From an uncultured Pelagibacteraceae bacterium (GTDB lineage: Bacteria > Pseudomonadota > Alphaproteobacteria > Pelagibacterales > Pelagibacteraceae): a DNA stretch of 64,000 nucleotides. The stretch is from contig CACKAJ010000001.1 of assembly GCA_902598125.1 (NCBI GenBank), positions 62,001-126,000 of the forward strand, in the 5' to 3' direction. Within the stretch, counting starts at the first letter, position 1. Every line of letters begins with the position of its first letter. The notes beneath the pieces were generated by a model. It was not told the origin of the DNA and did no database searches. It was given only the letters and a program-made list of their open reading frames with translations. The translations under genes and the position numbers were made by a program. Below are positions 57,658 through 64,000 of the stretch, in pieces.

Positions 57658-58891
57658 TAATTTGTCTTTCTAATTTTTCTTTTAAAAAATTTTTTATTTT
57701 TCCTTCAGATAATTTTTCTAAGATTTCACATAAAAAACCATTAATTAACATTTGATAAGCTTCCTTTTCAGGAATGCCTCTAGATTTTAAATAATGTATT
57801 GAATTTAAATCAATACTTCCAGAAGTAGAACCATGAGAGCATTTAACGTCATCTGCATAAATTTCTAACTCAGGTTTTGCATCAAATTCGGCTGCATCGT
57901 TTAAAATTAAAGCTTTACTTAATTGATAGGCATCTGTTTTTTGTGAAATATTTTTTACAAAAATTTTTCCTTGATAAACGCCTTTGCTTTCATCGTTTAA
58001 AACATTTTTTACCTTCTGGTAGCTATTACAATTTGGGGCGTTATGATTTATTCGAGTCTTAATTTCTTGATGCTCTTTATTTATTAAATTTAAAGCTGAA
58101 AAAACACTGCTATTTGAATTTTCTTCATTAAGATTAATTTCAATATCAAGCTTATTAAATTTCAAACCAGAAGATAATAAATAATTTTCAAAATTTGAAT
58201 TTTTTTCTAGGTCACTCTTAATATATTTATAAAAATAACAATTACATTTTGAATTATTAATTAAAATATTATTTAACGAAGAATCTTTTTTGACTTTTAT
58301 ACTTTCTAAGATGTTTGCCATAAAGTTTTCTTTTGAAGAATTATTTATATAATTAATTAGATTTAATTCTGAATTTTCATTTAAAATTATTGAATTTTTA
58401 TAATTTACTATTTTCTCCTTCAATGAATTAGAAAAATTATTATAAACAACTAATGGTTTTTTCAATTTATAGTTTTTGGAAATCTCCAAAGAAAAGCCAC
58501 CTGTAGCTAAAGCATTGTTAAGAAAGTATAATGAATTTTTACTATCTAAAACTAAATTATCCTTATAATCAAAATTTTTTATTAAAATTTTATTTTTTTC
58601 TTCATAAGAAAAATCTTTAGATATAAGTTTTCCGTTAAACAATGAAATAAAATTATGTTCAAATTCATCAATTATTTTAAATTCTTTCTCTCTTGGCAAA
58701 AAATCATTATTAGCAATTTTGTTGAAGTTATTACTTAAAATTGAATTTAGATCAGAAAATTTCCAGTCTTCATCTTTTTTATTGGGAAAACCAGTTTGAT
58801 AAAAAAGATCTAAGTTTTTTTTTCTTAAACTTATTTCCTCTGAAGTAAGATCTTTAATTTTGTCTATTTTAAAATCGTAATTTTGTTTCAT
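57647..58891 (-). CDS. sufD: Fe-S assembly scaffold subunit SufD
   Basis: Forms the SufBC2D scaffold. 414 residues. The N-terminal part is divergent and rich in Asn/Lys. The C-terminal beta-helix and helices are conserved (VYQGKIFV, PELEIYADDVKCSHGSTSG, LKSRGIPEKEAYQMLINGF). The EIYADDVKCSHG segment carries the conserved Cys-His region. It begins 1 base after sufC. Confidence 0.94.
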   Translation of the reverse strand: MKQNYDFKIDKIKDLTSEEISLRKKNLDLFYQTGFPNKKDEDWKFSDLNSILSNNFNKIANNDFLPREKEFKIIDEFEHNFISLFNGKLISKDFSYEEKNKILIKNFDYKDNLVLDSKNSLYFLNNALATGGFSLEISKNYKLKKPLVVYNNFSNSLKEKIVNYKNSIILNENSELNLINYINNSSKENFMANILESIKVKKDSSLNNILINNSKCNCYFYKYIKSDLEKNSNFENYLLSSGLKFNKLDIEINLNEENSNSSVFSALNLINKEHQEIKTRINHNAPNCNSYQKVKNVLNDESKGVYQGKIFVKNISQKTDAYQLSKALILNDAAEFDAKPELEIYADDVKCSHGSTSGSIDLNSIHYLKSRGIPEKEAYQMLINGFLCEILEKLSEGKIKNFLKEKLERQINGY

Positions 58892-59626
58892 CTAAACTAT
58901 ATTTGAATAACCTGTTTTTTCTAATTGAACTCCGAGATCTGCATCACCAGTTTTAATAATTCTCCCATTAGATAGGACGTGGACATAATCAGGTTTTATA
59001 TAATCAAGTAATCTTTGATAGTGTGTAATTATTAAAAAAGCATTTTCTTTACTTTTGTAAGAATTCACTCCATCAGCCACGATTCTAAGTGCGTCAATAT
59101 CTAGACCTGAGTCTGTCTCATCTAAAATTGATAACTTTGGTTGCAAGAGTTTCATTTGTAAAATCTCATTTTTTTTCTTTTCTCCGCCAGAAAATCCAAC
59201 GTTAAGTTGACGTGATAAAAATTTTTCGTCGATGCCAAGCTCTGAGGCTTTTTCTTTAATTAATTTTAAAAAAGTTAAAGTATCTAACTCTTTCTCACCT
59301 TGGGCTTTTCTAACTGAGTTTAGGGAAGTTTTTAAAAAAGTGTTTGTATTAACCCCTGGTATTTCTAAAGGATATTGAAATGCTAAAAAAATCCCTTTTT
59401 GTGCTCTTTCTTCAGTTGAAAGCTTACTTAAGCTTACTCCATTATATTTGATTTCGCCTTTAATATCGTAGCCGTTTTTACCTGATAACACATTTGCTAA
59501 CGTACTTTTTCCAGAACCATTGGGACCCATTATTGCATGAACTTCCCCAGGCTTAATGTTTAAATTTAAACCTCTCAAAATATGCTTGTTATCAATAGTA
59601 GCTTGTAAATTTTTGATATTTAACAT
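58892..59626 (-). CDS. sufC: Fe-S assembly ATPase SufC
   Basis: ABC-type ATPase of the SufBCD scaffold, soluble. 244 residues. Walker A is GPNGSGKSTLA, the signature region LNVGFSGGEKKKNEI, Walker B LSILDETDSGLD and the switch His in ITHYQRLL; all are SufC-typical. TAATG overlap with sufB. Confidence 0.97.
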   Translation of the reverse strand: MLNIKNLQATIDNKHILRGLNLNIKPGEVHAIMGPNGSGKSTLANVLSGKNGYDIKGEIKYNGVSLSKLSTEERAQKGIFLAFQYPLEIPGVNTNTFLKTSLNSVRKAQGEKELDTLTFLKLIKEKASELGIDEKFLSRQLNVGFSGGEKKKNEILQMKLLQPKLSILDETDSGLDIDALRIVADGVNSYKSKENAFLIITHYQRLLDYIKPDYVHVLSNGRIIKTGDADLGVQLEKTGYSNIV

Positions 59627-61062
59627 TATCCAACACTTCCCTCTAAACTTATCGCTACAAGCTTTTGTGCTTCTACTGCGAATTCCATTGGTAATTGCTG
59701 CAAAACTTCTTTGCAGAAACCGTTTACAATTAAACTAACCGCTTCTTCTTGATCTAGACCTCTTTGATTGCAGTAGTAAAGCTGTTCTTCATTAATTTTA
59801 GTAGTAGTTGCCTCATGCTCTATTGTTGAAGTTGCGTTATTATTTTTGATGTATGGAGTTGTGTGTGCTCCACATTTATTACCCATTAGTAAAGAATCGC
59901 ATTGAGTGTAGTTTCTTGAGTTAATTGCTTTATTTTTAATTTCAACAAGTCCTCTATACATATTGTCCGCATTCCCTGCTGATATTCCTTTTGAGATGAT
60001 TTTACTTTTTGTGTTTTTGCCCAAATGTATCATTTTTGTGCCGGTGTCTGCTTTTTGAAAATTATTTGTAATTGCTATTGAATAAAATTCACCTACAGAG
60101 TTATCACCTTGTAAAATGCAACTGGGGTATTTCCACGTAATTGCTGAACCGGTCTCAACTTGAGTCCATGAAATTTTAGAATTTTTTCCTCTACACGCAC
60201 CTCTTTTAGTAACAAAATTGTAAATTCCACCAACTCCTTTTTCATCTCCTGGATACCAATTCTGAACAGTTGAATATTTTATTTCCGCATCATCTAATGC
60301 CACTAATTCCACATTTGCGGCATGGAGCTGATTTTCATCTCTCATTGGGGCAGTACAACCCTCTAAATAACTTACGTAACTTCCTTTATCAGCGATAATT
60401 AAAGTTCTTTCAAATTGACCAGTTTCAGATGCGTTAATTCTAAAATAAGTAGATAGTTCCATTGGACACTTTGTATTTGGCGGAATGTAAACAAAAGAAC
60501 CATCAGTGAATACAGCTGAATTTAATGTAGCAAAATAATGATCACTTATAGGTATTACAGAACCAAGATATTTTTTAACAAGATCTGGATGCTTTTGAAT
60601 AGCCTCTGATATTGAGCAAAAGATTATTCCTTTTTTTGTAAGTTCATCCTTAAAAGTAGTTGCAACAGAAACCGAGTCAAAAACTGCGTCAACTGCTATT
60701 CCATTTAACCTTTTTTGTTCAACTAAGGGTATTCCAAGTTTTTTATAAGTCTCTAATATTTTTGGGTCTATTTCGTCTAGACTCTTTGGTTTATCAGAGG
60801 CACTTTTTGGTGCTGAATAATAATATAAATCTTGATAATCTATTTTTGGATATTTAGGTTTTTGCCAATCCGGCTCTTTTAAAACTTTCAACCTATTATA
60901 AGCTTTTAATCTCCAATCTAACATCCACTTTGGTTCTTTCTTAATATTAGAGATAAATCTTATTGTTTCTTCAGAAAGACCTTTTGGAGATCTTATGTTT
61001 TCAACATCAGTTGTAAAACCATATTTATATTCTTTATTATTTTTCAAATCTTCTGTTTTCAT
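59626..61062 (-). CDS. sufB: Fe-S assembly scaffold subunit SufB
   Basis: Main cluster-building subunit of SufBC2D. 478 residues. Conserved blocks are [41 protein letters not shown] (conserved Cys), [21 protein letters not shown] and the C-terminal [20 protein letters not shown] overlap with iscR, so regulator and scaffold are translationally coupled. Confidence 0.97.
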   Translation of the reverse strand: MKTEDLKNNKEYKYGFTTDVENIRSPKGLSEETIRFISNIKKEPKWMLDWRLKAYNRLKVLKEPDWQKPKYPKIDYQDLYYYSAPKSASDKPKSLDEIDPKILETYKKLGIPLVEQKRLNGIAVDAVFDSVSVATTFKDELTKKGIIFCSISEAIQKHPDLVKKYLGSVIPISDHYFATLNSAVFTDGSFVYIPPNTKCPMELSTYFRINASETGQFERTLIIADKGSYVSYLEGCTAPMRDENQLHAANVELVALDDAEIKYSTVQNWYPGDEKGVGGIYNFVTKRGACRGKNSKISWTQVETGSAITWKYPSCILQGDNSVGEFYSIAITNNFQKADTGTKMIHLGKNTKSKIISKGISAGNADNMYRGLVEIKNKAINSRNYTQCDSLLMGNKCGAHTTPYIKNNNATSTIEHEATTTKINEEQLYYCNQRGLDQEEAVSLIVNGFCKEVLQQLPMEFAVEAQKLVAISLEGSVG

Positions 61063-61484
61063 TTGTTAAAAATTTGGTTTTTTTTTACTAAATCTTGTAA
61101 TTTAACTTTTTCAAAAAAATTATTAATATGCTGGTCAAGTTGATCCCATAAATTGTGAGTGATGCATTTTGAAGACTTATTGTTACAACCTTTTTTTGAT
61201 TCTTTTTTACAATTTAAAGTTTTTACTTCCTCATCTACTGCTGAAATAATATTTGAAATTTTTATTTCCTCTGGTGAGATTTCTAAAACATAACCGCCTT
61301 TTGCCCCTCTAACGCTTTTTACTAGATTTTTATTTTTTAACTTAATAAATATTTGCTCTAAATAAGCTAAAGAAATATTTTGCCTTAAAGATATGTCAGT
61401 GAGACTTGTAGGACCTTTATCTTTAAATAAAGCAAGGTCTGCCATAGCCATTACCGCGTATCTGCCTTTAGTAGTTAATTTCAT
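61059..61484 (-). CDS. iscR: IscR-type Rrf2-family Fe-S regulator
   Basis: Transcription factor that senses cluster supply through a 2Fe-2S cluster. 141 residues. Winged-helix N-terminus starts [15 protein letters not shown], and [12 protein letters not shown] lies in the wing. Three Cys follow in the C-terminal half in the spacing C-x7-C-x5-C ([11 protein letters not shown], then [10 protein letters not shown]), as in cluster-binding IscR. It is first in the SUF operon and is preceded by a palindrome fitting the IscR site, so self-control is likely. Confidence 0.93.
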   Translation of the reverse strand: MKLTTKGRYAVMAMADLALFKDKGPTSLTDISLRQNISLAYLEQIFIKLKNKNLVKSVRGAKGGYVLEISPEEIKISNIISAVDEEVKTLNCKKESKKGCNNKSSKCITHNLWDQLDQHINNFFEKVKLQDLVKKNQIFNK

Positions 61485-61497
61485 AAATTATTGTTGT

Positions 61498-61535
61498 AAT
61501 ATAACATTTTTTATTTAATTCCTACTATTTTAGTA
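61498..61535 (-). promoter_or_regulatory. iscR/SUF operon promoter with overlapping IscR-type palindrome
   Basis: TACTATTTTAGTA (61523-61535) is a 13-base dyad with 5-base arms. Read on the minus strand it gives ACTAAAATAGT, which fits the core ACTRWWWYAGT of the E. coli type 1 IscR site at every position. On the same strand AGTAGG (61521-61526), a 17-base spacer and TATATT (61498-61503) form a weak -35 and good -10. The palindrome covers the -35, a repressing position. Binding is not shown. Confidence 0.6.
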
Positions 61536-61598
61536 TGATTTAAAAAAAAATATTTGCCGCATAAAAACATGTTATAAAACATTACTTTTTTTTAAAAA

Positions 61599-61613
61599 TA
61601 ATAATCATTATCA
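61599..61613. promoter_or_regulatory. Fur-box-like site between iscR and the hydrolase gene
   Basis: TAATAATCATTATCA matches 14 of 15 positions of TGATAATnATTATCA. It ends 3 bases before the ATG at 61617, so a bound protein would block that gene's start region. It is about 70 bases upstream of the iscR -35. It shares AATCATTATCAA with the site upstream of nuoA. Confidence 0.5.
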
Positions 61614-61616
61614 ATT

Positions 61617-62273
61617 ATGAAACCAAAAAGTTTAGAAATTTTTATCCCGGGCCCAGCTGGCAGACTTGAAGCAAAATATTATAAAAATCCAAAATTTGGT
61701 TCACCAGTGGCAATAGTCTTACATCCTCATCCTCAATATGGAGGCACAATGAATAATAGAATTGTTCAGCTTATGTATAATATCTTTTTAGAAAATGGTT
61801 TTTCTGTGATTAAAGTTAACTTTAGAGGTGTTGGAAAAAGTGACGGTGTTTTTGATAATGGTCAAGGTGAGTTATCTGATGCTGCCGCTGCATTAGATTG
61901 GATCGAAAGACAAAATTTAGATTACAGCCAATGCTGGGTTTCTGGGTTTTCATTTGGTTCGTTAATTTGTATGCAGCTAATTATGAGAAGACCAGAAGTA
62001 AATAATTTTATTGCTGTATCACCACAACCAAATGTTTATGATTTTTCTTTCTTAGCCCCTTGCCCAACCTCTGGACAGGTAATTTATAGTGAAAATGATG
62101 AATTGGTTACTAAAGAAAGTATTAATGAATTAGATAACAGAATCAAAAGTCAAAAAGGAGTTGAAGTAATATTTTCAAAAATTAAAAATTCAAATCATTT
62201 TTTTAAAAACAAAGAAAAAGAACTTACAATTGAAATTGAAAAATATCTAAAAGATAAAACAGCATTAATTTAA
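61617..62273 (+). CDS. Alpha/beta-hydrolase fold protein (COG2945-like)
   Basis: 218 residues. The oxyanion region is LHPHPQYGGTMNN, the strand-helix motif FRGVGKSDG, and the nucleophile Ser lies in SGFSFGS (GxSxG). A likely acid is in YSENDELV and the His in SNHFF, completing a Ser-Asp-His triad. Relatives are annotated as predicted hydrolases or small esterases without a known substrate. No good ribosome-binding site is visible; the Fur-box-like site occupies that region. It is divergent from the SUF operon and ends 4 bases into the anmK stop. Confidence 0.88.
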   Translation: MKPKSLEIFIPGPAGRLEAKYYKNPKFGSPVAIVLHPHPQYGGTMNNRIVQLMYNIFLENGFSVIKVNFRGVGKSDGVFDNGQGELSDAAAALDWIERQNLDYSQCWVSGFSFGSLICMQLIMRRPEVNNFIAVSPQPNVYDFSFLAPCPTSGQVIYSENDELVTKESINELDNRIKSQKGVEVIFSKIKNSNHFFKNKEKELTIEIEKYLKDKTALI

Positions 62274-63388
62274 CTTTTTATAAAATCTCCTCCGACACAA
62301 GGTTTTTTGCAACCTGTTGTATTAGGAAAAGATATTGGTAATTTCAAAATAGATCTAATTGCTAAAAATGCAAAAGCCTGTGATTCTACAAAATCTCCGT
62401 TTATTTCGAAATCATCCAAATTTTTAAAATTAATATTTGATGTTAAGTTTTCTTTAATTTTTTTTATTAATATTTTATTTTTTCTACCACCTCCACAAAG
62501 TAAAACATCTTTAATATTTTCTTTTAAATTTTTAAAAGATAATTGTAGTTCTTCACCTATTATATTGGCAGTAAAATCTGTAAGAGTTGCAACACCATCC
62601 TCAAGATTTAATCCTCTTACGAAGGATATATCAAAATCATTTGTATCAAATGAAAGTTTGTTCTTATTTTTTCTGTTCATGTATAATTCTTGCGCTTGTT
62701 CAAAAATAATTTCATTTTTGGTCCCAATAGATGCAAGTTTACCATCTAGATCAAATTTATTTTTTGAATTATTTCTTACCCAAGAGTCAATAAGGCAATT
62801 CCCTGGTCCAATATCTTTACTCACTAATTTTGACATATCATTTTTAGTTTTAACAATAGTAATATTTGAAATCCCCCCAATATTTAAAAAACATACAGGT
62901 AAATTGATTTTATTTTGAAAAGCAATCAATTGATGAAATACTGGTGTTAAGGGTGCTCCTTGTCCTCCATTTAAAATATCATTTTCACGAAAGTTAAAAA
63001 CAACATTTTTATTTGTTAATTGATTTAATAATTTCCCATTACCTAATTGTTTTGAAGTCTTCTCATTGGGATTATGGTAAATAGTTTGACCGTGAAAACC
63101 AATAATTGTGTCTTTAGTTAAGTTAAAATTTTTTACTACTTTAGCATGAAAAATTGTTATTTTTCTTTCCAAATTATTTAATTCTTTATTGAAAGTTTTT
63201 AAATGTTCGATTTTATGAATTTTCTCTTTTAAATTGTGAATATCTTTGTAAATATCTATATCATACTCAAAATATTTATCTCTAATAGACTCATATTCAT
63301 TAGTTCCGTTAGTTGAAATTAGAGAGGCGTCTACTCCATCTCCAGAAGTGCCGCTCATTAAACCTAAACAGTTCCATTTTTTTTGCAT
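62270..63388 (-). CDS. anmK: Anhydro-N-acetylmuramic acid kinase
   Basis: Recycles cell-wall anhydroMurNAc to MurNAc-6-phosphate. 372 residues, ASKHA fold. N-terminal [14 protein letters not shown] (ATP loop), [28 protein letters not shown] (catalytic Asp region) and C-terminal LLCGGGRKN are the hallmarks. It is divergent from tyrS. Confidence 0.96.
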   Translation of the reverse strand: MQKKWNCLGLMSGTSGDGVDASLISTNGTNEYESIRDKYFEYDIDIYKDIHNLKEKIHKIEHLKTFNKELNNLERKITIFHAKVVKNFNLTKDTIIGFHGQTIYHNPNEKTSKQLGNGKLLNQLTNKNVVFNFRENDILNGGQGAPLTPVFHQLIAFQNKINLPVCFLNIGGISNITIVKTKNDMSKLVSKDIGPGNCLIDSWVRNNSKNKFDLDGKLASIGTKNEIIFEQAQELYMNRKNKNKLSFDTNDFDISFVRGLNLEDGVATLTDFTANIIGEELQLSFKNLKENIKDVLLCGGGRKNKILIKKIKENLTSNINFKNLDDFEINGDFVESQAFAFLAIRSILKLPISFPNTTGCKKPCVGGDFIKS

Positions 63389-63443
63389 ATTTTTATTTAT
63401 TTATAATAATTTTTGTATAATAGTTACTTTAGTAAATATCTCT

Positions 63444-64000
63444 ATGAAAAATAGATTTTTAGATGAAATGCAAGAAAGAGGATATCTAAATCAATGCACT
63501 GATTATGATAAACTTAGTGAAATTTGTAATAAAAAATCCATATCTGGCTATATAGGTTTTGATTGTACAGCTAGCAGCTTGCATGTTGGTAGTTTACTGC
63601 AAATTATGATCTTAAGATTAATGCAGAAACATGGTCATAGACCAATTGTGCTGTTAGGTGGTGGTACTACTTTAATTGGTGATCCCTCTGGAAAAGATAC
63701 GACAAGAAAAATTCTTAAAGAAAAAGAAATAAATAATAATATCAAAAGTATAAAAAAAGTTTTTAATAAGATTTTAGATACATCAAACAAAAAAACAGCT
63801 CCAATATTTGTTAATAACGCAAAATGGTTAACAAAATTAAATTATATTCAATTCCTAAGAGACATAGGGAGTCATTTTACAATTAATAAAATGTTAACAT
63901 TTGATAGTGTAAAACTAAGATTAGAAAGAGAACAATCTCTTAGTTACATGGAATTTAATTATATGATTTTACAAGCATATGATTTTTTTAAACTTTTTAA
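63444..64000 (+). CDS. tyrS: Tyrosine--tRNA ligase, 3' end cut off by window
   Basis: Charges tRNA-Tyr. About 185 residues are visible, to the window edge. [19 protein letters not shown] holds the tyrosine pocket and the HIGH-type motif (HVGS). [13 protein letters not shown] is the family's next block, and YMILQAYDF contains conserved substrate-binding residues. The KMSKS loop and S4 domain lie beyond the window. A TATAAT-like -10 lies at 63416-63421. Confidence 0.97.
   Translation, partial: MKNRFLDEMQERGYLNQCTDYDKLSEICNKKSISGYIGFDCTASSLHVGSLLQIMILRLMQKHGHRPIVLLGGGTTLIGDPSGKDTTRKILKEKEINNNIKSIKKVFNKILDTSNKKTAPIFVNNAKWLTKLNYIQFLRDIGSHFTINKMLTFDSVKLRLEREQSLSYMEFNYMILQAYDFFKLF

Overview
The window is bacterial chromosome from an alphaproteobacterium, almost certainly the SAR11 group (Candidatus Pelagibacter or a close relative). 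The reasons are strong AT-richness judged by eye, very small gaps with many 4-base ATGA overlaps, Lys/Asn/Ile-rich proteins, and classic alphaproteobacterial gene order in compressed form. I see no insertion sequence, prophage, CRISPR array or rRNA. No stretch longer than about 170 bases lacks a gene.

Layout. 1-2800 (+): the 3' part of lexA, gltX and a PD-(D/E)XK-type nuclease. 2805-4195: an (EP)n-repeat membrane protein, an exported MsrB and a 40-residue membrane ORF. 4178-17717 (-): an envelope and translation block read rpsB-tsf-frr-uppS-cdsA-dxr-bamA-skp-lpxD-fabZ-lpxA-lpxI-(PQQ sugar dehydrogenase)-lpxB-(histone-deacetylase-family gene). It makes ribosomal protein S2, EF-Ts, undecaprenyl-PP, CDP-diglyceride, MEP-pathway isoprenoid precursor, the outer-membrane assembly machine and lipid A precursors. 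pyrH and rseP, which usually sit in this block in relatives, are absent. An rpsB leader with a predicted pseudoknot lies at 17725-17788.

17837-41573 (-): one long run of nuoA to nuoN (complete 14-subunit complex I), birA, coaX, rnj, a DUF1467 gene, proS, lolC, lolD and dnaE. tRNA-Val and tRNA-Asp lie just upstream of nuoA. 42005-46001: an accessory patch between the tRNA pair and lon. It holds a zinc-ribbon membrane protein, an 851-residue three-module sugar-modifying protein (SDR + cupin + C-methyltransferase) and a GT17 glycosyltransferase. 46005-51869 (-): tRNA-Leu, tig, clpP, clpX and lon, the protein quality-control block, with a heat-shock-type promoter at lon. 51899-53846 (-): a WecA/MraY-family phosphoglycosyl transferase and an EamA transporter. 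53965-55371 (+): glnA. 55368-61484 (-): a complete SUF iron-sulfur operon, iscR-sufB-C-D-S-U-T-A. 61617-62273 (+): an alpha/beta hydrolase. 62270-63388 (-): anmK. 63444-end (+): 5' part of tyrS.

Regulation. Two sites each match 14 of 15 positions of the 7-1-7 Fur box, one upstream of nuoA and one between iscR and the hydrolase gene. An IscR-type palindrome overlaps the predicted iscR promoter. These put the two most Fe-S-related operons in the window, complex I and SUF, next to possible iron or Fe-S control sites. The features most worth following up are the rpsB leader, the three-module sugar enzyme, the Fur/IscR sites, the near-leaderless heat-shock promoter of lon and the nested inverted repeats at 41953-41993.
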